DNA from: Alteromonas gilva
GTDB taxonomy: Bacteria; Pseudomonadota; Gammaproteobacteria; Enterobacterales; Alteromonadaceae
Reading direction: 5' to 3'
Length of the DNA: 64,000 bases
NCBI RefSeq assembly: GCF_028595265.1
Contig: NZ_JAQQXP010000001.1
Coordinates: forward strand, 2,666,001-2,730,000
Shown here: positions 9,186 to 18,783 of the stretch, piece by piece
Numbering within the stretch: position 1 is the stretch's first letter
Layout: every line of letters begins with the position of its first letter
The notes under the pieces: model-generated
What the model was told of the DNA's origin: nothing
Database searches by the model: none
Seen by the model: the letters and a program-made list of their open reading frames with translations, nothing else
Program-made: the position numbers and the translations under genes

Positions 9186-9253
9186 ACTTTTTGAATAGAT
9201 ATTCCGGTAAGGTAGGCACTTAATCGCCTGCCAGTCAGGGCCCGGAGCACGGA

Positions 9254-10711
9254 ATGATAAAATTTTTACTTAACAATGAATTGGTTACGCTCGACAATAA
9301 GGTCGCCGAAGTCACCGTTCAACAATATCTGCGCGATAATAAAGCGTTGAAAGGCAGCAAAGAAGGCTGTGCATCGGGCGATTGTGGTGCATGCACGGTC
9401 GTTCTTGGTGAAATTGCCCCCGATCAGCAACGCATCCATTACCGTAGTATCAACAGTTGTATCACACTGCTGGCCTCCTTACACGGCAAGCAACTCATTA
9501 GCGTCGAACATCTCAGCCATAACGGCGCGTTGCATCCGGTTCAGCAATCGCTGGTTGATCACCATGGCAGCCAGTGCGGATTTTGTACCCCTGGTATTGT
9601 GATGTCGATGTTTGCCCTGTATCACACCGATACCGCCGTTAACCGTGACACCATTAATACCGCCCTGTCAGGCAATCTGTGTCGTTGCACCGGTTACCGG
9701 CCAATTATTGATGCCACCCGGGAAAGCTGTGGCAAGCCTGCCGGCGAACGCCAGCCCGATCAATTTACCCGGCGCGAAGCACAAACGCTGGCAACACTGC
9801 AAGCGCTGCAGGCAGAGTCGTCTGAGCCCGCGACAATGAACAACGTGTTTCTGCCCCAGAGTCGCACTGAGGTGGCCGAACTACTGGCCCGCTACCCGGA
9901 TGCGCGTTTTGTGGCTGGCAGTACGGATTTAGCCCTGGAATACACCCAGCAGCTTAAATCACTGCCAACGCTGATAAGTACCACACGGGTTAAAGAGTGC
10001 CGTGATGTAACCGTTACCGACGACCATATCAGTGTTGGCGCGGCGCTGCCGCTTAACGATATTACCGCTCTGCTGACACAGTACTTTCCGGCGTTGCACG
10101 AACTCATTGACCGCTTCGCCTCAATACCGGTTCGTAACCAGGCTACGCTGGGGGGCAACATTGCCAACGCCTCGCCAATAGGTGATATGCCGCCTGTGTT
10201 ACTGGCGCTTAATGGTGCAGTAGAGACAGACAATGGCAGTGAGTACCGAACGGTTGCCGCCAGAGAATTTTTTACCGGTTATCGCCAAACCGTACTGAAC
10301 GACAAAGAATGGATTAGCGCCATTCGTTTACCAAGACTCAGCGCCGCCGCGCAGCTCAAAGCGTATAAAGTGTCAAAGCGTCACGAAGATGATATTTCAG
10401 CGGTTTGCGCGGTGTTTAATATTGAGCTGGATGGCAGCACCGTGAAGTCACTGCACACCGGTTTTGGTGGCGTTGCCGCCACGCCGGTTTGCTGCCACGC
10501 ACTGGAACAACATGTTGTGGGCAAAGACTGGCGCAATGCACAATTGCGCAGCGAGGGCATGCAAATCCTCAGTGAGGCCTTTTCACCCATTGATGATGTC
10601 CGGGCCAGTGCGGCTTATCGAAAACAATTACTGGCAAACTTATGGCAACGTTTTTGGTTTGAAACCCAATCTGAACTGTTAGTCTCAACCCGGGTGGCCC
10701 ATTATGCGTAA
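9254..10711 (+). CDS. xdhA: Xanthine dehydrogenase small subunit (2Fe-2S and FAD)
   Basis: The 485-residue subunit carries electrons from the molybdenum site to NAD. The N-terminal plant-type [2Fe-2S] cysteines are in GCASGDCGAC, the second cluster is in CGFCTPG and CRCTGY (to about residue 160), and the FAD domain follows with FVAGSTDL and LGGNIANASPIGD. The C-terminal CO-dehydrogenase flavoprotein domain is complete. It starts with GGAG upstream of the ATG and overlaps xdhB by eight bases. It is the first gene of the seven-gene purine operon. Confidence 0.95.
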   Translation: MIKFLLNNELVTLDNKVAEVTVQQYLRDNKALKGSKEGCASGDCGACTVVLGEIAPDQQRIHYRSINSCITLLASLHGKQLISVEHLSHNGALHPVQQSLVDHHGSQCGFCTPGIVMSMFALYHTDTAVNRDTINTALSGNLCRCTGYRPIIDATRESCGKPAGERQPDQFTRREAQTLATLQALQAESSEPATMNNVFLPQSRTEVAELLARYPDARFVAGSTDLALEYTQQLKSLPTLISTTRVKECRDVTVTDDHISVGAALPLNDITALLTQYFPALHELIDRFASIPVRNQATLGGNIANASPIGDMPPVLLALNGAVETDNGSEYRTVAAREFFTGYRQTVLNDKEWISAIRLPRLSAAAQLKAYKVSKRHEDDISAVCAVFNIELDGSTVKSLHTGFGGVAATPVCCHALEQHVVGKDWRNAQLRSEGMQILSEAFSPIDDVRASAAYRKQLLANLWQRFWFETQSELLVSTRVAHYA

Positions 10712-13043
10712 ACTCGTTAAACAACCGGCGGCGCATGCTGAGCACACGCCTCTGCTAAAACCAGCTCGTCACGAGAGCGCGGTGCGCCAGGTATCGGGCA
10801 CTGCCCGCTATGTCGATGATATCCCGGCCCCCGACTCACTTTGCTATGTCAGTGTGGGCACCACAAACGTCGCCAGTGGCACCTTGCAGGCGCTGGAGCT
10901 GGCAGCAGTGTGGCAATCACCCGGTGTAATTGATGTCATCACCATCGCCGATATTCCCGGGCATACCGATATAGGGCCGGTATTTGGCGGCGATCCGATA
11001 TTGTTAGACACCGAGGTGAAATTTCACGGCCAGCCGGTCTTTGCCGTGCTCGCCGAAACCGAAGAACAGGCGCGCGTAGCGGCCACCAAAGCCGAAATGA
11101 GCTTTACCGGGGCGCCCGCAATTTTAACTACCGACGCGGCCCTCGTAGCCGACAGCAAGGTGCGCCCTACCCATGAGTTTGGCCGTGGTGATATTGACGC
11201 CGCGCTAGCATCTGCGCCGATGACGGCCAGCGGTCACCTATCGGTGGGTGGTCAGGAGCATCTGTATCTGGAGGGTCAGGTGAGCCTGGCCATTCCGGAA
11301 GAAGAAGATCGCCTGAGTATTTACACCTCCAGTCAGCACCCCAGTGAAGTGCAAAAACTGGTGGCCGAAGTACTGGGCGTAAAACTGCACCGCGTCGCGG
11401 TTGATATGCGCCGCATGGGCGGCGGTTTTGGTGGTAAGGAGTCACAAGCCGCGCAATGGGCATGTCTGGCGGCGGTGTTTGCCTGGCGTACACAGCGCGC
11501 GGTTAAAATGCGCCTGCCGCGTATGCTTGATATGCAGGCCACGGGTAAGCGTCACCCCTTTGAAAACGATTACCACATCGGCTTTGATGCCAGTGGCAAA
11601 ATGCACGGCGCCAGAATTACCGTGGCGGGTAACTGTGGACATTCGCCGGACTTGTCCGATGCAATTGTCGACCGCGCCATGTTCCACACGGATAACGCCT
11701 ATCAGCTCGGGGCCAGTAAAATTACCGGCCACCGCCTGAAAACCCATATTGTATCGCACACCGCGTTTCGCGGGTTTGGCGGCCCGCAGGGGCTGATTAT
11801 GGCCGAACTTATGATGGACGTCGTGGCGCGTAAAACAGGGCTCGATCCGCTAACCGTGCGCAAACGTAACCTGTACAGTCCACAAAATGGCATGATAACC
11901 CCCTACGGTATGGAGCTTGAGCAGGATATTTTACCGTCGCTGATTGAACGGCTGGAGAACGATGCCCACTACTGGCAACGCCGTGAAGCACTCACCCGGT
12001 TTAATCAACAAAGTCCGATCATCAAAAAAGGCCTGTCCCTGACGCCGGTAAAATTTGGTATTTCGTTTACTGCCAAGCACCTTAATCAGGCCGGCGCACT
12101 TATTCATATTTACACCGATGGCAGTGTTCAGGTTAACCACGGCGGTACCGAGATGGGCCAGGGCCTGCATACTAAGGTCGGGCAGATTGTCGCCCACGAA
12201 TTTGGTATTTCACTGGATAACATTGAAGTCACCGCAACCCGTACCGACAAAGTCCCCAATACGTCGCCGACCGCGGCATCAAGTGGTACCGACTTAAACG
12301 GCAAAGCGGCCCAGAATGCCTGTATTACCCTTAAACAGCGTCTCGCTGAACTGTTCGCTGAGGAGTTTGGTGTTGCACCGGATTCGGTGACATTTGCGGA
12401 TGGCAAGGTATCATCGGGCGATCACGCCCTGCCCTTTACCCAATTAGTGCAAAACGCCTATATGGCGCGTATTTCCTTATCATCCACCGGCTATTACCGC
12501 ACGCCCAAAATTTATTATGATCGCGATACCGGCTCCGGCCGGCCGTTTTTCTACTTTGCCAATGGTGCTGCGGTATCAGAAGTCCGCGTTGATACCCTTA
12601 CCGGCGAATACACCGTGGATAAAGTGGATATCCTGCATGATGTGGGTACCAGCCTGAACCCGGCCATCGATCGCGGTCAAATCGAAGGCGGCTTTATACA
12701 GGGGATGGGCTGGCTCACAACCGAAGACTTACGGTGGGATGATAGCGGTAAGCTTATCAGCAACAATCTGGCGACTTATAAAATTCCCGCCATCGGCGAT
12801 ACGCCGGCGCACTTTAACGTAGAGCTGTTCGACCGCCCCAATGCCGAAGACAGCATTTACCACTCCAAAGCCGTCGGTGAGCCGCCGCTGATGCTGGCTA
12901 TGTCGGTGTGGTGTGCCATTAAGGATGCCGTCTCAAGCCTGGCGGATTATCGCATTGATCCGGCCATTCCTGCGCCAGCAACACCGGAAAAGGTACTTAC
13001 TGCAATTACCGCACTGCAGGAGGGCAAAAACCATGCAAACTGA
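10704..13043 (+). CDS. xdhB: Xanthine dehydrogenase large subunit (molybdopterin-binding)
   Basis: The 779-residue subunit oxidises hypoxanthine to xanthine and xanthine to urate at a molybdenum centre. It contains the cofactor-binding GGGFGGKE, the RGFGGPQG loop with its substrate arginine, GGTEMGQGLHTK and the late SKAVGEPP with the catalytic glutamate. Length and order are as in Pseudomonas and E. coli-type XdhB. It overlaps xdhA upstream and xdhC downstream, so the three products should be made together. Confidence 0.95.
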   Translation: MRKLVKQPAAHAEHTPLLKPARHESAVRQVSGTARYVDDIPAPDSLCYVSVGTTNVASGTLQALELAAVWQSPGVIDVITIADIPGHTDIGPVFGGDPILLDTEVKFHGQPVFAVLAETEEQARVAATKAEMSFTGAPAILTTDAALVADSKVRPTHEFGRGDIDAALASAPMTASGHLSVGGQEHLYLEGQVSLAIPEEEDRLSIYTSSQHPSEVQKLVAEVLGVKLHRVAVDMRRMGGGFGGKESQAAQWACLAAVFAWRTQRAVKMRLPRMLDMQATGKRHPFENDYHIGFDASGKMHGARITVAGNCGHSPDLSDAIVDRAMFHTDNAYQLGASKITGHRLKTHIVSHTAFRGFGGPQGLIMAELMMDVVARKTGLDPLTVRKRNLYSPQNGMITPYGMELEQDILPSLIERLENDAHYWQRREALTRFNQQSPIIKKGLSLTPVKFGISFTAKHLNQAGALIHIYTDGSVQVNHGGTEMGQGLHTKVGQIVAHEFGISLDNIEVTATRTDKVPNTSPTAASSGTDLNGKAAQNACITLKQRLAELFAEEFGVAPDSVTFADGKVSSGDHALPFTQLVQNAYMARISLSSTGYYRTPKIYYDRDTGSGRPFFYFANGAAVSEVRVDTLTGEYTVDKVDILHDVGTSLNPAIDRGQIEGGFIQGMGWLTTEDLRWDDSGKLISNNLATYKIPAIGDTPAHFNVELFDRPNAEDSIYHSKAVGEPPLMLAMSVWCAIKDAVSSLADYRIDPAIPAPATPEKVLTAITALQEGKNHAN

Positions 13044-13890
13044 AAACTGGCAGGTCAGGCGCTGGTATGAGGCCATCAATCACTGTGAACGTCAGGCCGA
13101 TGGCTACGCGTTAATTACGGTTGTCACCACGGCTGGTTCTACGCCGCGCGAACAAGGCACCAAAATGGTCGTCACCGCTGACCGTCAGTACGATACGATC
13201 GGCGGTGGTCACTTAGAATATAAAGCCATTGAACTGGCCCGCGAAGCCCTGGCACAGAGCATACACAGCAACCAGAATCAGCAGGCGCTGCATCATTTTC
13301 CGCTGGCCAGCAAGCTGGGCCAGTGCTGTGGCGGCGCCATGAAAATACTGATTGAAACCCATGTCAGTCATCGTCAGGTAGTTGCCCTGTTTGGCGCCGG
13401 ACACGTTGCCCGGGCACTAGTGCCAATCCTGGCCCAGTTACCGCTTTGTATTCGCTGGATAGATAATCGTGCGGCTCTTGCCCCTGCCCTGCCGCTGCCG
13501 GCCAACGTTGAATTTATCACCGATGATACGCCAACCGGTGAAATCCCCCTGCTGCCTGCGGGCAGTTGGGTGATCATTATGACCCACGACCACCAGCTCG
13601 ATTTTGCACTGGTCGAGAAAGCGCTTAAACAACCCCATCTGCCCTATGTGGGCATGATTGGTTCTCACACTAAAGCCAAACGCTTTGTTCATCGCCTTGG
13701 GGCAAAGGGGATCAGCAATAACCGGTTACGGGATTTTTATAGTCCCATCGGGGTCACCGACATTCCCGGTAAACAACCCATTGAGGTGGCCGTCTCGGTA
13801 AGTGCGCAAATTATCCAGCGCCTGCACGGCGTAAACGATGAACCGCAACAGGCCACGCCCGTTGCCCCCACACAGGCAGACATCACATGA
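13033..13890 (+). CDS. xdhC: Xanthine dehydrogenase accessory protein XdhC
   Basis: The 285-residue protein inserts the sulfurated molybdenum cofactor into XdhB. It has the XdhC/CoxI N-terminal domain (GSTPREQGTKM, GGGHLEYKA, GQCCGG) and a C-terminal Rossmann-type domain (LFGAGHVARAL, MTHDHQLD, YVGMIGSHTKAKRF). The start at 13033 is set by a strong AGGAGG ten bases upstream and overlaps the end of xdhB by 11 bases. An in-frame start at 12913 would lie deep inside xdhB and add 40 unrelated residues. Confidence 0.92.
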   Translation: MQTENWQVRRWYEAINHCERQADGYALITVVTTAGSTPREQGTKMVVTADRQYDTIGGGHLEYKAIELAREALAQSIHSNQNQQALHHFPLASKLGQCCGGAMKILIETHVSHRQVVALFGAGHVARALVPILAQLPLCIRWIDNRAALAPALPLPANVEFITDDTPTGEIPLLPAGSWVIIMTHDHQLDFALVEKALKQPHLPYVGMIGSHTKAKRFVHRLGAKGISNNRLRDFYSPIGVTDIPGKQPIEVAVSVSAQIIQRLHGVNDEPQQATPVAPTQADIT

Positions 13891-14420
13891 CACTGGATGA
13901 ACTCAATCAGCTACAGGAGAAGCAGGCTGGTGCCTTCTTTGAACAAACCTGCGCGGCATCGCGCTGGGTGGGTGCAATGGTGGCAAAGCGGCCTTACCGT
14001 AGTGAAGAATCACTGTACAAAGCCGCCAGAGAAGTCTGGGAAACCATGGGCGAAGCCGACTTTCGCGAGGCCTTTGAAGCTCATCCCATGATTGGCGACG
14101 TTAACAGTTTGCGGGCCAAATTTGCCAACACCAAAGCCACCGCATCGGCTGAGCAACAAGGCACCAGCGAGGCCAGTGAATCAACCTTACGGGCTTTGCA
14201 TGAGCTTAACCACCGCTATGTGGACAGGCATGGTTTTATTTTTATTATTTGTGCCACCGGCCTAAGTGCCGACATTATGCTCGATGAACTGCGCCAGCGC
14301 TTACCCAATGATACGGCCACTGAGCTGGCAAACGCTGCCGAGCAACAAATTCAAATTACCTTACTGCGTTTAGGCAAAGCACTTAACGACACGCCGTCAC
14401 AAGGAGATTTTACATCATGA
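13887..14420 (+). CDS. uraD: OHCU decarboxylase UraD
   Basis: The 177-residue protein decarboxylates 2-oxo-4-hydroxy-4-carboxy-5-ureidoimidazoline to S-allantoin, the third step after urate. The signature HPMIGD with the catalytic histidine is present at residue about 66, as is the FIICATGLSAD segment. The gene starts in an ATGA overlap with xdhC and ends in another with uraH, which suggests translational coupling. Confidence 0.92.
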   Translation: MTLDELNQLQEKQAGAFFEQTCAASRWVGAMVAKRPYRSEESLYKAAREVWETMGEADFREAFEAHPMIGDVNSLRAKFANTKATASAEQQGTSEASESTLRALHELNHRYVDRHGFIFIICATGLSADIMLDELRQRLPNDTATELANAAEQQIQITLLRLGKALNDTPSQGDFTS

Positions 14421-14740
14421 TCAGTTTATCCAGTCATGTGCTAGATACCACATCAGGAAAACCGGTTGCCGACCTGCCGATTACGCTGACTTGCCCGGAT
14501 GGCAGCGCGGTTTCGGCCGTCACCAACAGCGACGGACGCTGTAAAGATTGGCCCGGTGTTAGCTTTACCGGCGGTATTTACCAGTTACGTTTTGAATGTG
14601 ACCGTTACTTGCGCAGCACACACGGGGAGTCGTTTTATCCCTTTGTCGACATTCATTTTGAAATGACGGACGCTGGCGGCCATTATCATGTACCGCTGCT
14701 CATTTCGCCGTTTGGTTTTAGCAGTTACCGGGGCAGCTAG
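14417..14740 (+). CDS. uraH: 5-hydroxyisourate hydrolase (transthyretin-like)
   Basis: The 107-residue protein hydrolyses 5-hydroxyisourate, the PuuD product. It has the family N-terminal HVLDTTSGKPV, the central SDGRC and the C-terminal signature HYHVPLLISPFG...YRGS. There is no signal peptide, so it acts in the cytoplasm. It overlaps uraD by four bases and precedes guaD by two bases. Confidence 0.95.
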   Translation: MISLSSHVLDTTSGKPVADLPITLTCPDGSAVSAVTNSDGRCKDWPGVSFTGGIYQLRFECDRYLRSTHGESFYPFVDIHFEMTDAGGHYHVPLLISPFGFSSYRGS

Positions 14741-14742
14741 TA

Positions 14743-16056
14743 GTGAAACAGCAACTAATTCGCGGGGCGATTCACCATTACCCTCATGCAACGGCTGACT
14801 ACGCCGCCGATCTGCAAAGTTTTACCGACGGCGCCATGCTCATTGAAAGCGGTAAAATTATTGCCTTAGGTGAATACAATGAGCTGCGCGGCCAGTATCC
14901 GGCGGCGGCGCTCACCGATTATCGCGATTACCTGATTATACCCGGGCTCATCGATACCCATCTGCACTTTCCGCAGACCGAAATTATCGCCAAATACGGT
15001 GAACAACTGCTTACCTGGCTGGATAACTTTACCTTTCCTGCCGAGGGTCAGTTTGCCGATCCGGCACTGTCGGCGCGCATGGCAGACTTCTTTTTAAATG
15101 AATGCCTTAAAAACGGCACCACGACCGGGTTGGTGTATAGCAGCGTGCACAAAACCAGTACCGAAGCACTCTTTGAAGCCGCCTCAGCGCGAAATATGCT
15201 GACTGTGGCCGGCAAAGTATGTATGGACAGACACTGTCCCGACTGGCTGCAGGACACGCCGGCTTCAGCCCAGCGTGACAGTGCCGAATTGATAGAACGC
15301 TATCACGGCAAAGGACGCAATTATTATGCACTGACGCCGCGGTTTGCCCCTACCAGCAGTAGCGCACAGATGGCGGCGCTTGGTGAACTAGCCCAGCAAT
15401 ATGACGATGTTTTTATCCAGACTCACCTGTCGGAAAACCATGACGAAATAGCCTGGGTTAAAACGCTCTATCCCGATTGCGAGGACTATCTCGCGGTGTA
15501 TGAGAAATACCATATGGTGCGACCGCGTGCGGTTTACGGCCACTGTATTCATTTATCTGACAGTGAATGGCAACGTATGGCCGCCAGCGGCGCAGTCGCC
15601 GCTTTTTGTCCTACCTCTAACCTGTTTTTGGGTAGCGGCCTGTTTGAAATGGGCAAAGCTGAACAATTTAACGTGCCGGTGACCCTGGCTACCGATGTGG
15701 GCGGCGGCACCAGTTTTAATTTACTCAGAACCTTGGGTGAAGCCTACAAAATCTGCCAGTTACGCCAATTCAAATTATCGGCGCTACAGGGCTTTTATAT
15801 GCTCACTCAGGGCGCCGCCCATAGTCTGGGTTTAAGCGATAAAATCGGCAACTTCAATGTGGGTAGCGACGCTGACTTTGTGGTGCTGAATCCACGTTTT
15901 GATCCCTTAACCACACTGCGGGTTAAAAATGACAGCAGTTGTGAAGACGCTCTGTTTGCCCTCACCATGCTAGGCGACGACCGTGCGACCGTGGCGACCT
16001 GGGTGGCCGGACAACCTCAATATATTCAACAGGAGCATGCTGATGCCTTGGCTTGA
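14743..16056 (+). CDS. guaD: Guanine deaminase
   Basis: The 437-residue amidohydrolase turns guanine into xanthine. The metal ligands lie in DTHLHFPQ, THLSEN, YGHCIHL and ATDVGGGTS, all in the expected order for the guanine deaminase branch. Translation starts at a GTG two bases after the uraH stop, with a GGGG-type ribosome site in the end of uraH. The downstream puuD start lies inside its last codons. Confidence 0.93.
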   Translation: MKQQLIRGAIHHYPHATADYAADLQSFTDGAMLIESGKIIALGEYNELRGQYPAAALTDYRDYLIIPGLIDTHLHFPQTEIIAKYGEQLLTWLDNFTFPAEGQFADPALSARMADFFLNECLKNGTTTGLVYSSVHKTSTEALFEAASARNMLTVAGKVCMDRHCPDWLQDTPASAQRDSAELIERYHGKGRNYYALTPRFAPTSSSAQMAALGELAQQYDDVFIQTHLSENHDEIAWVKTLYPDCEDYLAVYEKYHMVRPRAVYGHCIHLSDSEWQRMAASGAVAAFCPTSNLFLGSGLFEMGKAEQFNVPVTLATDVGGGTSFNLLRTLGEAYKICQLRQFKLSALQGFYMLTQGAAHSLGLSDKIGNFNVGSDADFVVLNPRFDPLTTLRVKNDSSCEDALFALTMLGDDRATVATWVAGQPQYIQQEHADALA

Positions 16057-17275
16057 TTGGCTTTCATTATTTGTAAGATGGTTTCATGTCATCGCCGGTG
16101 TCGCCTGGATCGGGGCCTCGTTTTACTTTATATGGCTGGACAATAGCCTGGAAACGCCGCCTGACTGGAAAAAACAAAAAGGCATTAAGGGCGACTTATG
16201 GGCCGTCCATGGCGGGGGCTTTTATGAGGTGGGTAAATACGCCTATGGCCCTGAATCCATGCCTGAAAACCTCCATTGGTTTAAGTGGGAGGCCTACTCT
16301 ACCTGGCTCAGCGGTTTTGCCCTGCTGGTCATTGTGTATTATTTTGCCGCGGCGGCGTATCTGATTGATCCCTCAGTAATGGCCATGAGCGAAACCGAAG
16401 CCATTATCCGTGGCCTGTCTTTGCTGGCCGGTGGGGTACTTGTGTACGAACTGGCATGCCGCTCGCCACTGGCAAATTATCCAAAGGTGTTTGCCCTGGC
16501 GTTAACCGCGCTGTTGGTGGTGGCCAGCTACCTGGCCACTCAATGGTTCAGCGGGCGCGGCGCGTATATTCATGTCGGTGCCTTGATTGGCTCGATTATG
16601 GTGGCCAACGTGCTGTTAAATATTATGCCGGCTCAGCGTAAAATGGTTGCCGCCGTTGCCGCGAAACAGCCAGTGGATCCGGCCTGGGGGGCCGGCGCTA
16701 AATTACGCTCAGTGCATAACAATTACCTGACCCTGCCCATACTATTCATCATGATCAGCAATCATTATCCCATGACCTATCAGCACCCGCAGAACTGGCT
16801 GGTTCTCGTCGCCATTATGGCGCTGTCGGCCTGGATAAGACACTTCTTTAATCTGCGTCATCTGGGCCGTAGCAGCCCCGGCGTGCTGATAAGCGGTGCC
16901 CTTGGCTTGTTGCTGGTTGCCTTATGGGTGTCCTGGCCGCAGGTGCAACCAGCAGCACAACCCACAATCAGCGCGGAGAACACCGGCAATACCGCCACTG
17001 CCAGTCATCCTGAGCCAGCGATGACAGCACTGGATAAACAGGTATATGCGCTTATCACCAGACATTGTCAGGGCTGTCATGCAGCAAACCCTACCGATGA
17101 GATTTTCAAGGTTGCGCCACTGGGTGTTAAGTTTGACAGTTGGGAGCAGATCACCCGCCAGGCACCACAATTAGTGCATCGCACCACGGTTACACGGGAT
17201 ATGCCGTTTTTAAATAAAACCAACATGACCGACGCCGAACGGGACATCATTGCCAAATGGGGCCAGCAACAATAG
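16043..17275 (+). CDS. puuD: Membrane urate oxidase PuuD with C-terminal cytochrome c
   Basis: The 410-residue protein oxidises urate to 5-hydroxyisourate. About eight hydrophobic segments form the urate hydroxylase domain (FHVIAGVAWIGASFYF, SVHNNYLTLP), followed from residue about 330 by a cytochrome c domain with CQGCH (342-346) and a later Met in DMPFLN as candidate heme ligand. Electrons therefore go to the respiratory chain instead of directly to oxygen. I start at 16043, seven bases after AGGAG; the ATG at 16037 is too close to it. The gene overlaps guaD by 14 bases and closes the xdh operon. Confidence 0.9.
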   Translation: MPWLDWLSLFVRWFHVIAGVAWIGASFYFIWLDNSLETPPDWKKQKGIKGDLWAVHGGGFYEVGKYAYGPESMPENLHWFKWEAYSTWLSGFALLVIVYYFAAAAYLIDPSVMAMSETEAIIRGLSLLAGGVLVYELACRSPLANYPKVFALALTALLVVASYLATQWFSGRGAYIHVGALIGSIMVANVLLNIMPAQRKMVAAVAAKQPVDPAWGAGAKLRSVHNNYLTLPILFIMISNHYPMTYQHPQNWLVLVAIMALSAWIRHFFNLRHLGRSSPGVLISGALGLLLVALWVSWPQVQPAAQPTISAENTGNTATASHPEPAMTALDKQVYALITRHCQGCHAANPTDEIFKVAPLGVKFDSWEQITRQAPQLVHRTTVTRDMPFLNKTNMTDAERDIIAKWGQQQ

Positions 17276-17281
17276 TGAAAA

Positions 17282-18559
17282 TCAGGGCTGCTTTTTACTT
17301 TTCTTAGTTTTATACATCTGACGGTCGGCGTGCTCTATCCAGTCTTGCACGCCGTCCATTTCAGGCTGCCATTGCGCCAACCCTACTGAGCAATAGACCG
17401 GTACAATGTCACCTTCTTCGCTGGTCACTGTCAGCGGTTGAGCAAAAATACGCTGTATTACATTTTCGGCATCTTCTGTTGTCGTATCTCTGAGCAGTAA
17501 CAAAAACTCATCCCCACCATAGCGCCCAACAACATCATTCTCTCGCATCGTCGACTTTATCCGGTCAGTGAATGATATTAACGCTTTATCGCCAATATGA
17601 TGGCCGTAATGATCGTTAATGAACTTAAACTTATCCAAATCCAGAAATGCCAGGGTCGACGTCGTAATATCACTGATCCTGTCTAACCGTTTGCATTCAA
17701 CCTCGAGTGCCAGCATACACTCCCGGCGATTATCAATGCCGGTAAGAGCGTCAATGCGCGACAATGACGCAAGCTTGTGATTTGCCGACTTCAGAGCTTC
17801 GTTTAATTGCTTGTCATGGGTAATATCATCGGCCGTAATAACCAGACTGATTATTTCACCACAATGGTCGTGGATGACTTCGCCTCGCTCGCGTATGTAG
17901 CGTAGTTCTCCATCATCACGCATAACACGGTACTCAAACTGCCAGGGGGCGGTTATGCGCTGGCGATAAAAGCTCAGCACCCGCTGTCGGTCGGCAACAT
18001 GAATGTGGTCAATAAAGCTGCACGGGTTATCGTACAACTCTTTGCCACTGCGCCCCCATATACGCTGATAACCTTCATTAACAAATATGAGCGAGGACAG
18101 ATCCGGCGTTGCCACCCAAACCGCCATGCGATCAGACAAAGAACTGATAATCGAACGCAGGGTTTCCTGAGCGGCAAAATAATTCTGCTCTATGCGCTTT
18201 TTTTCATCGATATCTTCAACCACAGAAATGAAAAACGCCGGCGAGTTATCGGCATTACGCACCAGGGTGACAGTAAGATTGCCCCACACCAGATGACCTT
18301 GCTTGTGGATATAGAGCTTTTCCATTTGATAGGAATCATAAATGCCGTCAAGCACATCCGCGACATGAATCAAATCTTTGTCCAGATGATCGGGGTGAGT
18401 AATTTGTTGAAAGTCCAGTGCCACAAGCTCGGCTGGAGAATAGCCCAAAAAATCACTGAGAGTTTTATTAACCCTGATGAAAGCACCATCTGTTCGAACA
18501 TGGGCTAATCCGACACCACAATATTCAAACGTTGACGCAAAAATTGATTCAGTTGTCAT
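17282..18559 (-). CDS. PAS-PAS diguanylate cyclase
   Basis: The protein of about 425 residues has two PAS domains (about 10-120 and 130-255, the second ending in a PAC-like IREREGEV stretch) and a C-terminal GGDEF domain. The active site is the canonical GGDEF near residue 350. An RxxD inhibitory site (REND) sits five residues before it, so product inhibition by c-di-GMP is expected. No EAL domain and no membrane segment are present, so a soluble sensor is likely. The ATG at 18559 has AGGTG upstream; a GTG at 18580 is an alternative. It converges on puuD with only six bases between, without a visible terminator. Confidence 0.88.
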   Translation of the reverse strand: MTTESIFASTFEYCGVGLAHVRTDGAFIRVNKTLSDFLGYSPAELVALDFQQITHPDHLDKDLIHVADVLDGIYDSYQMEKLYIHKQGHLVWGNLTVTLVRNADNSPAFFISVVEDIDEKKRIEQNYFAAQETLRSIISSLSDRMAVWVATPDLSSLIFVNEGYQRIWGRSGKELYDNPCSFIDHIHVADRQRVLSFYRQRITAPWQFEYRVMRDDGELRYIRERGEVIHDHCGEIISLVITADDITHDKQLNEALKSANHKLASLSRIDALTGIDNRRECMLALEVECKRLDRISDITTSTLAFLDLDKFKFINDHYGHHIGDKALISFTDRIKSTMRENDVVGRYGGDEFLLLLRDTTTEDAENVIQRIFAQPLTVTSEEGDIVPVYCSVGLAQWQPEMDGVQDWIEHADRQMYKTKKSKKQP

Positions 18560-18783
18560 TCCGTTCACCTGATTATCCACAAAAATATGGCAACTACCAT
18601 CCTGTAGTACTGATTAACATAGCAGGGTCTGCCTGTGGCAAAATGCCTCGTCACACAAGTTTTAACGGCAAATAAACGTGTCGAAAAAGTACCGCTACCC
18701 TGTGCAGCAGCCTACAGTAATAGTAGCTTGTACACGCAATGGTTTGCAAAGAATTTGCAACAGAACAGCGTAATTATTATGGC

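Noticed and set aside
12913..13032. Forty extra N-terminal codons for xdhC
   Set aside because: They lie inside xdhB, and the strong AGGAGG is placed for the ATG at 13033.
18573..18581. Perfect DnaA box TTATCCACA near the cyclase start
   Set aside because: It is a single site; one such match is expected by chance in a window of this size.
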